A stretch of 64,000 nt of DNA from DATFDN01 sp963818725 (GCA_963818725.1 CAWFTU010000001.1:310001-374000), one strand, 5' to 3'. Positions 1 through 8,813 are shown, counted from the stretch's first letter. The notes: generated by a model not told the origin, from the sequence alone. Numbers and translations: made by a program.

Positions 1-2
1 GG

Positions 3-248
3 GCCGAGTGGGACGCCAGCGCGCTGATGCGCCGTCGGGCCTATCCGGGACGGATCCTGGTGGATCAAGGACTGGCGGACCAGTTCCTGGAGACGCAACT
101 CAAGCCCGAGGCTTTGGAGGCGGCGGCCTCCGCCTCAGGGCAAGACCTGCTCATTCGGCGGCATCCGGGCTACGACCACAGCTACTGGTTTATCCAAAGC
201 TTCATCGCCGATCACCTCGCCCACCACGCCGAGGCACTGTGCCGATGA
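3..248 (+). CDS. fghA: S-formylglutathione hydrolase, C-terminal part
   Basis: The reading frame is open from the window edge, so the N-terminus is missing. About 80 residues remain and match the end of S-formylglutathione hydrolase. The stretch LVDQGLADQFL is followed by RRHPGYDHSYWFI, whose His is the catalytic His of this alpha/beta-hydrolase esterase family. The enzyme hydrolyses S-formylglutathione to formate and glutathione in glutathione-dependent formaldehyde detoxification, in the cytosol. The stop overlaps the next start (ATGA), so the two genes are probably co-transcribed. The family call is firm for so short a piece; the Ser and Asp of the triad lie outside the window. Confidence 0.85.
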   Translation, partial: AEWDASALMRRRAYPGRILVDQGLADQFLETQLKPEALEAAASASGQDLLIRRHPGYDHSYWFIQSFIADHLAHHAEALCR

Positions 249-595
249 GGGCGCTCCGCCTGGCGATCCTCGCGCCCCTGCTTTGGACGGCGGCGCCGAG
301 CGTCGCGGCCGGGCCGCTGCGCTTCTGGAACCTCACTGGGGTGACGATCACCAGGCTGGAGCTGGCTCCCGCCGGAACGCAGGACTGGAGCGCCAACCAG
401 ACTGTCAACGACCCGGATGGGACAGTGGACGCCGACGAGCGGCTGAAGCTGAGCGGCATCCGGCCGGGGCGGTACGATGTGCGGTTGGCCGACAAGACCG
501 GCCGCGTCTGCGTGGTGCGCAATGTGGAGGTCGCGGCGGACAAGCCCTACGCGTTCTCGGTGTCCGAGCGCGACCTGACCGATTGCCACCACTAG
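245..595 (+). CDS. Small secreted protein of unknown function
   Basis: A 116-residue protein that starts at the ATG overlapping the previous stop; a longer frame upstream is a shadow of the hydrolase. Residues 1-20 form a typical Sec signal peptide (MRALRLAILAPLLWTAAPSV then AA), so the mature protein should be periplasmic. The mature part begins GPLRFWNLTGVTITRLELAP, resembling small periplasmic proteins with a beta-sandwich that report on or bind an unknown ligand. Two cysteines are present, one near the middle and one near the end (TDCHH), which could form a disulfide. The overlap with the hydrolase suggests an operon. I do not recognise a named family with certainty. Confidence 0.6.
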   Translation: MRALRLAILAPLLWTAAPSVAAGPLRFWNLTGVTITRLELAPAGTQDWSANQTVNDPDGTVDADERLKLSGIRPGRYDVRLADKTGRVCVVRNVEVAADKPYAFSVSERDLTDCHH

Positions 596-915
596 AGTCC
601 GTCCCAGAAGCGCCTTGGCGGCTTGTGCGAAAGCTGACGAGCGGCTAACCCGTTGCCGCAGCGAGTTGCAGGGGCGGCGGGCCGCTTCTAGTATTGAGCA
701 TACGAAGCCTGGCTGTGCTCACGGCTAGCCAGTGCGGAGACTGGGGGAGAAATGGCTGACTTGGCTGCTGTTGCCGCCGCGTTGCCTAGCCGGGTGGCGG
801 CCCGAGTCCCGGTCCAGCGCCGACCGGCTTCACCCCTTCCGCTTTGCCGCTCCCTCCTAAGATAGAGGCTGGCTGACGCGCTGGCGTCAGACCCCGCAAC
901 GAGGACTAGCCGCCG
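596..915. other. Intergenic region before cytochrome b
   Basis: These 320 bases hold no gene I can support. The Rieske iron-sulfur gene that normally precedes cytochrome b is absent here. A short inverted repeat (TGACGC...GCGTCA, 874-889) lies about 27 bases before the cytochrome b start and could be an operator or leader hairpin. GAGGA at about 901-905 is the likely ribosome binding site. No clear sigma-70 promoter could be read. Confidence 0.5.
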
Positions 916-2181
916 ATGGCCGGACTGCACGACAGCGATTTCAAGAACCCGGTGCTCAACTGGATCGACACGCGCCTGCCGGTCCTCAGCATCATGCACA
1001 AGGAATACGGCGCGTTCCCGACTCCGAAGAACTTCAACTATTTCTGGAACTTCGGGGCGATGGCGACGGTGACGCTGGCGGTGATGATCGCCTCCGGCGT
1101 GTTCCTGGCGATGAACTACCAGCCGAACACGGAGCTCGCGTTCGATTCCGTGCAGCGCATCATGCGCGACGTAAACTATGGGTGGCTGCTCCGCTACATC
1201 CACCAGAACGGCGCGTCGATGTTCTTCATTGTCACGTACATCCACATGTTTCGGAGCCTGTATTACGGCTCCTACAAGAAGCCGCGCGAGCTGTTGTGGA
1301 TCCTGGGCGTGGTGATCCTGCTGGTGCTGATGGCGACGGCGTTCATGGGCTACGTGCTGCCCTGGGGGCAGATGTCCTACTGGGGCGCCACCGTCATCAC
1401 CAACCTGTTCTCGGCCTTCCCGGTGGTCGGCCACGGCATCGTCACCCTGCTCTGGGGCGGGTTCAGCGTCGACAATCCCACGCTCAACCGCTTCTTCGCG
1501 TTGCACTATCTGCTGCCCTTCATCCTGGTCGGCGTGGTGGGTCTGCACGTGGTGGCACTGCACATCACCGGCTCGAACAACCCGCTCGGCATCGATCCCA
1601 AGGGGCCGCAGGACACGGTCCCGTTCCATCCCTACTACACGATCAAGGACAGCGTCGGCCTCTGCGCCTTCCTGGTGTTCTGGTCGGCGTTCGTGTTCTT
1701 CGCGCCGAACGTGCTGGCCGACCCGAACAACTTCATCCCCGCCAACCCGTTGCAGACGCCGCCCGACATCGTGCCGGAGTGGTACTTCCTGCCGTTCTAC
1801 GCCATGCTGCGCTCGGTGCCGAACAAGCTCGGCGGCGTCTCCATCATGTTCTTCTCGATCCTGGTGCTGTTCTTCCTGCCCTGGCTGGACACCAGCAAGG
1901 TGCGCAGCGCCCGGTTCCGTCCGATCTTCCGCCAGGTCATCTGGGTCTGGGTTGCCGCCTGCGTCGTGCTCGGATTCGTCGGGGCGCATCCGCCCGAAGG
2001 CATCTGGGTGGTGCTCGGGCGCGTTTGCACGCTGTATTACTTCCTGCACTTCCTCGTCATCATGCCGATGCTGGGCAAGCTGGAGCGGCCGCTGCCGCTG
2101 CCAGAGAGCATCAGCAGGGCCGTCACGGGCGGCGGTCCGATGCCCTCTGCCGCCGCCGCGAAGCCGATGGGGAAGGCGTGA
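916..2181 (+). CDS. petB: Ubiquinol-cytochrome c reductase, cytochrome b subunit
   Basis: A 421-residue membrane protein, the length of alphaproteobacterial cytochrome b. It binds two b-type hemes and forms both quinone sites of the bc1 complex in the inner membrane. Visible signatures are the heme-ligand region RYIHQNGASMFFIVTYIHMF, the second pair in HYLLPFILVGVVGLHVVALH, and the Qo-site PEWY motif within VPEWYFLPFYAMLR. Eight or so hydrophobic spans are apparent. The next gene is cytochrome c1 with a one-base overlap (TGATG), so the two form an operon. The Rieske gene usually found immediately upstream is missing from this window and must lie elsewhere. Confidence 0.97.
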   Translation: MAGLHDSDFKNPVLNWIDTRLPVLSIMHKEYGAFPTPKNFNYFWNFGAMATVTLAVMIASGVFLAMNYQPNTELAFDSVQRIMRDVNYGWLLRYIHQNGASMFFIVTYIHMFRSLYYGSYKKPRELLWILGVVILLVLMATAFMGYVLPWGQMSYWGATVITNLFSAFPVVGHGIVTLLWGGFSVDNPTLNRFFALHYLLPFILVGVVGLHVVALHITGSNNPLGIDPKGPQDTVPFHPYYTIKDSVGLCAFLVFWSAFVFFAPNVLADPNNFIPANPLQTPPDIVPEWYFLPFYAMLRSVPNKLGGVSIMFFSILVLFFLPWLDTSKVRSARFRPIFRQVIWVWVAACVVLGFVGAHPPEGIWVVLGRVCTLYYFLHFLVIMPMLGKLERPLPLPESISRAVTGGGPMPSAAAAKPMGKA

Positions 2182-2939
2182 TGCGTGCGCTGCGGGTCGC
2201 CGTCATCGGCGTGATGTTCGGGATTTTCGCGGCGCCGGCTATAGCGCAGGAGATGCCGCCGCTGCCCCGTCCCGGATGGAGCTTCAGCGGACTCTTCGGC
2301 AGCTACGACGTGGCTGCCGCGCAGCGCGGCTTCTGGGTGTATTACAAGGTGTGCTCCACCTGTCATTCCATGAAGCAGATGCATTACCGCGATCTCGCCG
2401 CCATCGGACTCAACGAGGGGCAGATCAAGACGATCGCCGCCGGTGTGCAGGTGCCGCAGGGCATCAACGACCAAGGGGAGCCGATCACCGGGCCAGGGCG
2501 GCCAGCTGACCAGTTCAAGTCACCCTTCGCGAACGATGCCGCCGCCCGGGCCGCGCTGGGTGGCGCTGTGCCGCCCGACCTGTCGCTGATCACGAACGCG
2601 CGGGAGGGCCATGCCGACTACGTCTACGGCATTCTCAACGGGTTCGTTAATCCGCCGAAGGGCTTCGACGTTCCGGCGGGCAAGTACTACAACGAGTACT
2701 TCCCCGGCCACCTGATCTCCATGCCGCCGCCGCTGCATGACGACGCCGTCGAATACGCGGACGGCACCAAGGCCACGGTGCCGCAAATGGCCCATGACGT
2801 GGTGACGTTCCTGGAGTGGGCGGCCAACCCGGATCTGACGCAGCGCAAGCAGATCGGCGTGCGCGTCGTCCTGTTCCTGCTGCTGATGACCGGGCTGACC
2901 TATGCCGGCAAGCGCAAGGTCTGGGCCGACGTCCACTGA
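2181..2939 (+). CDS. petC: Cytochrome c1 of the bc1 complex
   Basis: A 252-residue protein with a signal peptide (residues 1-22, ending AIAQ) and a single CSTCH heme c site at residues 58-62. The sixth heme ligand is probably the Met in FPGHLISMPPPL. A C-terminal membrane anchor (VRVVLFLLLMTGLTYAGKRK) holds it on the periplasmic face of the inner membrane. It passes electrons from the Rieske protein to a soluble or membrane cytochrome c. The start overlaps the cytochrome b stop by one base, indicating translational coupling. All features expected of the family are present. Confidence 0.97.
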   Translation: MRALRVAVIGVMFGIFAAPAIAQEMPPLPRPGWSFSGLFGSYDVAAAQRGFWVYYKVCSTCHSMKQMHYRDLAAIGLNEGQIKTIAAGVQVPQGINDQGEPITGPGRPADQFKSPFANDAAARAALGGAVPPDLSLITNAREGHADYVYGILNGFVNPPKGFDVPAGKYYNEYFPGHLISMPPPLHDDAVEYADGTKATVPQMAHDVVTFLEWAANPDLTQRKQIGVRVVLFLLLMTGLTYAGKRKVWADVH

Positions 2940-2946
2940 GGCGAAC

Positions 2947-3828
2947 ATGCGCGACGCGGTCACGCCGGTGATCGGGATCGTCGGCGGCTCCGGCCTCTAC
3001 GACATCGAGGGGCTCGAGGAGAAGGTCTGGCGGCACATGACCACGCCCTGGGGCGAGCCGTCCGACGCGCTGCTGTTCGGACGGCTCGCGGGCGTGAGCT
3101 GTGTTTTCCTGCCGCGCCACGGGCGGGGCCACCCGCTCTCGCCCACGCATCTCAACTATCGCGCCAATATCGACGCGCTAAAGCGCGCTGGCGTCACGGA
3201 CGTGCTCTCGCTTTCGGCGGTGGGCAGCCTGAAGCCGGAGCTGCCGCCGGGTCGGTTCGTGATCGTGGACCAGTTTATCGACCGCAGCTTCGCCCGCGAG
3301 AAGAGCTTCTTCGGCGAAGGCGTGGTGGCGCATGTCTCGATGGCGCATCCGGTTTGCGCGCGGCTGGGCGACGCGATGGAAGAGGGCGCGCGCGGCCTGG
3401 ACCTGCCGCTCACGCGAGGCGGCACGTACCTGGTGATGGAAGGCCCGCAATTCTCGACCAAGGCGGAAAGCGCGCTGTACCAGGGCTGGGGATGCAGCGT
3501 CATCGGCATGACCAACATGCCGGAGGCCAAGCTCGCCCGCGAGGCTGAGCTTTGCTACGCGACGCTCGCCATGGTGACGGACTTCGATTGCTGGCACCCG
3601 GACCACGACCACGTGACCGTGGAGGCCGTCGTCAAGGTGCTGCTGGAGAACGCCGAGAAGGCGCGCGCGCTGGTGCGGGCCGTCGTGCCCGCGCTGGGCG
3701 CGCGACGCGGCCCTTGCCCATGCGGCTGCGACCGGGCGCTGGACAACGCGGTGATCACCGCCACCCATATGCGCGACCCCGCACAACTCGCCAAGCTGGA
3801 CGCGGTCGCCGGACGGGTGCTGGGCTAG
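2947..3828 (+). CDS. mtnP: S-methyl-5'-thioadenosine phosphorylase
   Basis: A 293-residue cytosolic enzyme of the purine nucleoside phosphorylase family. It splits methylthioadenosine with phosphate to adenine and 5-methylthioribose-1-phosphate in methionine salvage. The N-terminal phosphate loop GIVGGSGLYD, the PRHGRGH segment, MEGPQFSTKAES and the VTDFDCWH segment (family TDYDCW) are all visible. The ATG at 2947 fits the family start; an upstream extension would run into cytochrome c1. It begins 7 bases after petC and may be read through from that operon, but no functional link to respiration is implied. The tail (GPCPCGCDRALDNA) is Cys-rich, which is common in proteobacterial homologues. 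Confidence 0.95.
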   Translation: MRDAVTPVIGIVGGSGLYDIEGLEEKVWRHMTTPWGEPSDALLFGRLAGVSCVFLPRHGRGHPLSPTHLNYRANIDALKRAGVTDVLSLSAVGSLKPELPPGRFVIVDQFIDRSFAREKSFFGEGVVAHVSMAHPVCARLGDAMEEGARGLDLPLTRGGTYLVMEGPQFSTKAESALYQGWGCSVIGMTNMPEAKLAREAELCYATLAMVTDFDCWHPDHDHVTVEAVVKVLLENAEKARALVRAVVPALGARRGPCPCGCDRALDNAVITATHMRDPAQLAKLDAVAGRVLG

Positions 3829-3832
3829 GCCC

Positions 3833-4873
3833 ATGGCCGAAGTGGCACTGGCCCTACAGGGGGGCGGATCGCATGGCGCCTTTACCTGGGGCGTGCTCGA
3901 CCGGCTGCTCGATGAGGTGGAGAGCGGCGCGCTCCGGATCAGCGGGATCAGCGGCGCGAGCGCCGGGGCTATCAACGCGGCGCTCTGTGCGGCTGGGTTG
4001 GCGCAAGGCGGGCCCGCCGCCGCGCGGGTGAAACTGCGGGCCTTCTGGGAAGGCTTGTCCCGGCGCGGGGCCGCCGCGGGGAACGCGCTGTTCGGCTTCG
4101 CCGATCCCGGCCTGTTCGGATTCAACATCGATTGGAGCCCCGGCGCGATCCTGCTGGAGGCGTCGGGTCTGGTCATCTCGCCGTACACGAACCCGTTCTA
4201 TTACGACTACCTCGCCCCCTTGATTGGTGAGCTGTTCGGCACGGCGGAACGGGCCGCGCTGAACACCGCCGGGGCGCCGCGCGTGTTCGTGTCCGCTACC
4301 AACGTCGGGACCAACGAGCTGACGATTTTCTCGCAGCCCGACATCACGGTCGATGCGCTGCGCGCCTCGGCCTGCCTGCCCTCGGAGTTCAAGGCCGTGA
4401 GGATCGGCGGCGCGTTCTACTGGGACGGCGGCTACATCGCCAATCCGCCGCTCGATCCGCTTCTGGATGTCGCGGACGACCTGCTGCTGGTGGTGATCAA
4501 TCCATTTCTCTACCCGCACCCGCCGCCGACCACGGCGCGGCAGATCCTCGACCGGCTGAACCAGGTGACGTTCAACGCCTCCTTGCTGCTGGAGGTCAAC
4601 GCGATCGAGGCGGTCAACGCCGTGCTTCGCGCGAACGGGGTTCCGGCCGGAAGCCCCTACCGGCCTATCCGCTTACACAAGATACAGAACGAGCAATTCG
4701 AGGAGAGCCTGGGGTTCGTCTCCAAGAGCAGCACGTCATGGGCGCTGATCAGCGCCTTGTTCGACAAGGGCTGCGAGGCGGCGGCGGATTGGGTCAAGGC
4801 GCATAGCGGCCAGGTCGGGCGGGAGTTTTCCTTTGATCCGAAAACCGAGCTGATCGGGCGCGTGATGAAGTGA
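3833..4873 (+). CDS. Patatin-like phospholipase
   Basis: A 346-residue protein of the patatin-like lipase family, which uses a Ser-Asp dyad. The oxyanion loop GGGSHGAF lies at residues 10-17, the nucleophile Ser43 in GASAG at 41-45, and the catalytic Asp198 in DGG at 198-200. The His in place of the usual Arg in the GGGxRG loop is a variant seen in this subgroup. There is no signal peptide, so it probably acts on membrane lipids or storage polymer from the cytosol. It begins 4 bases after mtnP. The natural substrate cannot be read from sequence. Confidence 0.9.
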   Translation: MAEVALALQGGGSHGAFTWGVLDRLLDEVESGALRISGISGASAGAINAALCAAGLAQGGPAAARVKLRAFWEGLSRRGAAAGNALFGFADPGLFGFNIDWSPGAILLEASGLVISPYTNPFYYDYLAPLIGELFGTAERAALNTAGAPRVFVSATNVGTNELTIFSQPDITVDALRASACLPSEFKAVRIGGAFYWDGGYIANPPLDPLLDVADDLLLVVINPFLYPHPPPTTARQILDRLNQVTFNASLLLEVNAIEAVNAVLRANGVPAGSPYRPIRLHKIQNEQFEESLGFVSKSSTSWALISALFDKGCEAAADWVKAHSGQVGREFSFDPKTELIGRVMK

Positions 4874-4922
4874 CGAGGCGGGGCGGCCTCCTCCCGTTGC
4901 AGGAAGATCCGGGCAGCGAGGA

Positions 4923-5585
4923 TTACGCCGGCGGCGCGGGCTCAACCGGCGTGGGCGGAGGCAGCGGCGGTACTTCGGAAGGCGGCGGTGCCTCGGGAGG
5001 CGGCGGCCCTTCCGAGGGCAGCGGCGCCGTTTGCACGGGTGCGGGAAGCGCCCCACTTGGCAGCAGCCAGTTGGCCAGGGAGCGGCGGACCTGGTACTCG
5101 AACTCGATGTTCATCTGGTCGAGCATCTCGCGGGTGAACTGATAGAGCACCGCCGCGAGACTTCCCGTAATGCCGGTCCTCTGGCGGACTACCGTTGCCT
5201 GGGCGTACCCGGCGCGCGTGTTGTCGGGCGCGAAAATCTCGAGCCCGACGGACATCGTGCTGGTCAGCATGTCGCCCAGCCGCAGCATCGAGGCGTCGTT
5301 GATGCTGAACACGGCGCGGCCAGCCGTCCCGTCCGCCTTCAGCCGCTGCTCCCCCATGAGCCGCAGCGCCGCCACCGGCTGGATGGGATCGAGCGCGCTG
5401 ACATCGGGCGGCTGGCCCGAGGGAACGAAGCGCTGCGCGATCTCAATCGAAGCGACATTGAGCCGCAGCGAGAGCAGATAGGAGAAATCAAGCGGTGGGT
5501 ATCCGCCCGGCGGAGGCGACGTGCCGGGTTCCATTGCGCAGGAGGCCGTCAGCAGCGCCAGCAGCACGGCGCGGCGCGGCAACAT
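4923..5585 (-). CDS. Probable lipoprotein with proline-rich tail
   Basis: A protein of about 220 residues starting at MLPRRAVLLALLTASCA; an alternative ATG at 5621 would add 12 residues. The hydrophobic stretch followed by TASC is an imperfect lipobox, so it may be a lipoprotein. The body (about residues 25-165) is globular. The last 45 residues are very rich in Pro and Glu (PPPPEAPPPSEVPPLPP), a likely flexible linker across the periplasm. It sits between the patatin gene and hslO; the hslO frame on the same strand ends upstream, so the two may be co-transcribed. I do not recognise a family. Confidence 0.7.
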   Translation of the reverse strand: MLPRRAVLLALLTASCAMEPGTSPPPGGYPPLDFSYLLSLRLNVASIEIAQRFVPSGQPPDVSALDPIQPVAALRLMGEQRLKADGTAGRAVFSINDASMLRLGDMLTSTMSVGLEIFAPDNTRAGYAQATVVRQRTGITGSLAAVLYQFTREMLDQMNIEFEYQVRRSLANWLLPSGALPAPVQTAPLPSEGPPPPEAPPPSEVPPLPPPTPVEPAPPA

Positions 5586-5669
5586 CGGCCAACGTGTCAG
5601 CGCGGGCGGGGGCGCGTCCATGGCCGTGCTCCAAGTCGTTCCGGACGAAGCAGATTCCGGGTCGGGCGG

Positions 5670-6629
5670 TCAATGCCGCCCGACCCGGCTTTGCACGTCA
5701 GCGCGGGGAAAGCGGAAATCGAAGTTGCAGAACTCGCAGGTCATGACGATGTCGCCATCCACCGCCATGTGGTCGAGATCATCGGGCGGGAAGCCCTCCA
5801 GGATGTCGCCGAGGCGCGCGCGCGAGCAGCGGCAGCCATAGGACAAGGCGCGGGCGCGGTCGACGGCGATGCCCTCGAGCTGGAACAGGCAATTCAGCAA
5901 GCGTTTCGGCGCAAGCGAGTCGTCCAGCAGCTCGGCATCCGTGAGCGTGGCGGCGAGCGTGGTCGCGGTGCGCCAGCTCTCCTCCTGCGCGTCGTCCGAC
6001 AAGCCCGGATCGATGCCGCCCGCACCGGCAATGCGCTCCAGCACCAGTGCGGATGCTCGCCAGCCCGCCTCCGTCCGGTCGCAGGCGAGATGAAGGCGCG
6101 ATTGAAGCTGCTCGCTGGTGGTGAAGTAGCGCAGCGCCATCTCCGCCAGGCTGGCGCCCTCGATGGCCACGATCCCCTGGTGGCGGTGCTGCTCTGGCCC
6201 CTGATCTACGGTGAAGGCGAGATAGCCGCCCCCGAGCAGGCGGTCGGCGCCAGGGTTCGGATCGGACGCGGTCAGCTCCGCGTAGCGCGACTGGTCGATT
6301 CGCGCGTACCCGCGCAGCGCGCCGGTGTCAGTGCAGTCGGCCAGCAGCATGGGCACCGGGCCGTTCCCCTTGGCCTGCAAGCTGAACGAGCCGCGAAACT
6401 TCAGCGCCGAGGCGAGCCCGGCGGCCAGCGCGAGCGCCTGCCCGGTGAGCCGTGTCACCGGCTCCGGGTTGGCGTGGCGCGTCAGCAGGGCGTCGGCGAG
6501 CGGGCCGAGGCGGATCAGCCGGCCGCGCACCGGCCGGCGCGGCAGGAAGAAGGGCGTGATCCCGCGCGGCACGACGAGATCGGGGACCGCCGGGCGATGG
6601 CTGTCCAGGAAAGCGGGCGTTTCGAGCAT
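5670..6629 (-). CDS. hslO: Redox-regulated chaperone Hsp33
   Basis: A 319-residue protein starting at MLETPAFLDS; an ATG 13 codons further upstream is possible but would run towards the divergent acetyltransferase gene. Hsp33 is a cytosolic holdase switched on by oxidation. The zinc-binding redox switch is present: Cys266/Cys268 (CRC) and Cys298/Cys301 (CEFC). The N-terminal beta-rich domain, including the RGYARIDQSRY segment, fits the family. The long frame extending to 7196 is an artefact. The gene is divergent from the next one, with only about 45 bases between starts. Confidence 0.93.
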   Translation of the reverse strand: MLETPAFLDSHRPAVPDLVVPRGITPFFLPRRPVRGRLIRLGPLADALLTRHANPEPVTRLTGQALALAAGLASALKFRGSFSLQAKGNGPVPMLLADCTDTGALRGYARIDQSRYAELTASDPNPGADRLLGGGYLAFTVDQGPEQHRHQGIVAIEGASLAEMALRYFTTSEQLQSRLHLACDRTEAGWRASALVLERIAGAGGIDPGLSDDAQEESWRTATTLAATLTDAELLDDSLAPKRLLNCLFQLEGIAVDRARALSYGCRCSRARLGDILEGFPPDDLDHMAVDGDIVMTCEFCNFDFRFPRADVQSRVGRH

Positions 6630-6674
6630 CGCCAGAAGATAGGAACCAAGCGGCGGCGGGGCTAGCATCCGCTC

Positions 6675-7166
6675 ATGCGAAAGCCGATGGACGGAGCGGC
6701 GGTCCGCAACATGCGGCCGGCCGATGCCCGCCAAGTGGCCGCGCTGATCCGCGCGGCCTTCACAGCCCAGCCCATGGTGCTGGACCCGCCTCCATCGGCG
6801 CTGCGCGTCGCGACTGATGACATCGCCGCGCATCTCGGGCGGTCGGGCTGTGGCGGCGCGGTCATCGCGCGTGACGGAGAACTCATCGGCTGCATTCTGT
6901 GGGAGCAGGAAGCGGATGGGCTGCAACTTAGCCGCCTGGCGGTGACGCCGGCGTGGCGGCGCAAGGGAGCCGGGCGCGCGCTCTTGGACGCGGCTGAGGC
7001 GGCGGCGCGTGCGGCCGGGCTGGCATGGGTTCGGCTTGGAACCCGCCTCGGGCTGACCGGCAACCAGCGGCTGTTCGCCGCGAGCGGCTTCGTCGAGGTG
7101 GCGCGGCACGCCCATCCCGGCTTCCCAGCCCCGACCTGGGTGGAGATGACGAAGCGGCTCGGCTAA
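6675..7166 (+). CDS. GNAT family N-acetyltransferase
   Basis: A 163-residue cytosolic acyltransferase of the GNAT fold. The acetyl-CoA pyrophosphate loop is visible as RKGAGRAL within TPAWRRKGAGRALLDAAE, after the strand LQLSRLAVTP. The later GNQRLFAASGFVEVARH segment is typical of the C-terminal half. It is transcribed away from hslO. The acceptor substrate cannot be predicted; many members of this size modify small metabolites or antibiotics. Confidence 0.85.
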   Translation: MRKPMDGAAVRNMRPADARQVAALIRAAFTAQPMVLDPPPSALRVATDDIAAHLGRSGCGGAVIARDGELIGCILWEQEADGLQLSRLAVTPAWRRKGAGRALLDAAEAAARAAGLAWVRLGTRLGLTGNQRLFAASGFVEVARHAHPGFPAPTWVEMTKRLG

Positions 7167-7239
7167 CCCCCGCCGCCTCGCCGCAATCCGTGACAAGGCG
7201 GCGCGTGACTAGGCTATCGTGCCGCCGATCCCTTCCCAA

Positions 7240-7291
7240 CCCGTCCGCAAGGGGAAGGGGACACGGCTGCTTCCCTCCCTTTGCGGACGGG
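7240..7291. repeat. Intergenic inverted repeat
   Basis: A perfect 11-bp inverted repeat, CCCGTCCGCAA at 7240-7250 and its reverse complement at 7281-7291, with further partial pairing of the inner G-rich and C-rich arms. It lies between two convergent genes and could act as a bidirectional transcription terminator. It may equally be a copy of a dispersed palindromic element. Confidence 0.6.
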
Positions 7292-7299
7292 GGTGGGCC

Positions 7300-8424
7300 T
7301 CAGACGCTTGGGCGTGGCTGTCCAGGGGCATTTGCCGCGACGTCGCGCGCGGTGTTGCGTGTCGCGTCGCCCATCTCGCCGGCGTGCCGCTGGGCCTGCC
7401 CGGCGACGTCGCGGGCCGCGCCCTTGGCCGCGCCGCCCAGTTCGCTCGCGTGCTGGACCGCTTCCTGCACGGTCTGGCGGCCAGCATCCACCGCCGCATT
7501 CACGACCTCCGACCCGCGATCCACCACCTCCTGCACGACGCCTTGGAGGGCGTTGCGCGCGTCATGGGCGGCGTCGCCCAAGTACTCGCGCTCGAACTCG
7601 GTTGGCGGCAGCAGCGCCCCGAGCATCGCGCCGACCGCCATCCCCACGGCGCCCAGCAGTACGGGGTTGTCGCTGAGTGTCGCCATCAGCCCACCACTCG
7701 TATCCCTGGCCGTGTACCGCGCTTGGCGCATGGTCTGGGACGCAGTGTCCCCCAGCCGCCGACCTTGGTCGGCGATCTGGCCGCCGAGGGAGGAGGTTTG
7801 GTCGCGCAGGTCGTGCGCCGTACCGGTTACGCGATCGCTTGCACTCTGCATGGCATCCCCCAGGCTCGCGCCCATCGAACTGATCCTGTCGGTCGCGCCG
7901 GACACGGCGTCGCTGATCCGATCGCGGGCGGCGAACAGCGCCTCCTGTACCCGGTCGGCGTAGGACTCGGCCGTTTCCTGGGCGGAGCGCGCCACGCCCA
8001 GAATCTTGCCCCGCGCGTCGGTGACACGGCCGCGATAGTCGACATCCGACTCCCCGGTCTGCCGCACCACGGACTGGCCAGCGTTCCAGGCCCGCGTCAT
8101 CAGATCGTCCTGGGGCGGCCGCAGCCTGGTCACACGCACGTGCAACTCGCGGTGCGCGGCGGGGTCGCGTGCGCCGGACATCAGCCACGCCAAACCGATG
8201 CCGACCAGCGCCACCGGGATCGGCCGCTCTCGCACCGCGAACCCGAGATTGCGGGTGAAGTCGACCCCCTCGCGCGTGCGCAGCAGATCGAGGCCCTCGT
8301 CAACGATCTGACCGGGCGATAGCCGCTTGCCGAGTTCTGAGAGGCGGCTGTCCAGCCGCGTCCGGGTGGCTTGCAGATCGCGCTCGACCACGTCGGGATC
8401 TTGCGTCGTTGTGTGCACTGCCAT
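7300..8424 (-). CDS. DUF3618 domain membrane-associated stress protein
   Basis: A 374-residue protein. The N-terminus (VERDLQATRTRLDSRLSELG then RLSPGQIVDEGLDLL) is the DUF3618 signature. A short hydrophobic span follows (RPIPVALVGIGLAWLMSG), then a long low-complexity stretch of amphipathic helices rich in Ala, Asp, Gln and Arg. A second hydrophobic hairpin lies near the middle (VLLGAVGMAVGAMLGALLP). Such proteins are found next to holin-X-like genes in alphaproteobacteria and are linked to envelope stress, though their activity is unknown. It is the last of three overlapping genes; its start overlaps the preceding stop (TGATG). Confidence 0.85.
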   Translation of the reverse strand: MAVHTTTQDPDVVERDLQATRTRLDSRLSELGKRLSPGQIVDEGLDLLRTREGVDFTRNLGFAVRERPIPVALVGIGLAWLMSGARDPAAHRELHVRVTRLRPPQDDLMTRAWNAGQSVVRQTGESDVDYRGRVTDARGKILGVARSAQETAESYADRVQEALFAARDRISDAVSGATDRISSMGASLGDAMQSASDRVTGTAHDLRDQTSSLGGQIADQGRRLGDTASQTMRQARYTARDTSGGLMATLSDNPVLLGAVGMAVGAMLGALLPPTEFEREYLGDAAHDARNALQGVVQEVVDRGSEVVNAAVDAGRQTVQEAVQHASELGGAAKGAARDVAGQAQRHAGEMGDATRNTARDVAANAPGQPRPSV

Positions 8425-8813
8425 CAGATGTGCTCCCTTACTACGCGCGCATCTTGGCTTACGTTGCGCGTCAGGCGATTTGGCATCAGTTCCGAGAGCG
8501 ACAGCATTCTGATGCCGGCGTAAGCGAGCGCGCCCCCGACAGTAATGATCAGTAGGCCGATGATGAGCAGCGACGCCCAGACCGGAAGGACGATCGCCAG
8601 CGCCTGCGCGGCCGCGAGCAGGAGCACGACGAGACCCGCGAAGGCGACGATCATGCCGCCGACAAGCCAGATCGCGGCCATGATCGCCTGCTTCAGCGAG
8701 CGGTCCAGCTCGATTCGCGCCAGGGTCAGCTCGCCACGGACCAGATCCTGCGCGTCGCGCGCGATTTCGGCCACGATCTCGCGTAGCGTCCTAGCGCCGC
8801 GCACCTCATCCAT
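8424..8813 (-). CDS. Holin-X-like (Phage_holin_3_6) membrane protein
   Basis: A 129-residue protein with a helical N-terminus (TLREIVAEIARDAQDLVRGEL) and two strong membrane spans (residues about 45-70 and 78-100). This is the layout of the Phage_holin_3_6 / actinobacterial holin-X family. Despite the name, these chromosomal proteins are not known lysis factors. It overlaps the upstream gene by 8 bases and the downstream DUF3618 gene by one base, so the three form one operon, in an order seen in other alphaproteobacteria. Confidence 0.85.
   Translation of the reverse strand: MDEVRGARTLREIVAEIARDAQDLVRGELTLARIELDRSLKQAIMAAIWLVGGMIVAFAGLVVLLLAAAQALAIVLPVWASLLIIGLLIITVGGALAYAGIRMLSLSELMPNRLTRNVSQDARVVREHI

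Noticed and set aside
688..2049. Long minus-strand frame opposite cytochrome b
   Set aside because: It is antisense to a clear cytochrome b gene, is rich in His/Arg/Gln/Glu as expected for a shadow frame in high-GC DNA, and has no motif.
5031..6665. Long plus-strand frame of 544 codons opposite the lipoprotein and hslO
   Set aside because: It spans two real genes on the other strand and has only shadow composition.
8424..8813. Phage lysis cassette
   Set aside because: The holin-X-like protein lies with DUF3618 and amphipathic-repeat genes, with no endolysin or other phage genes.
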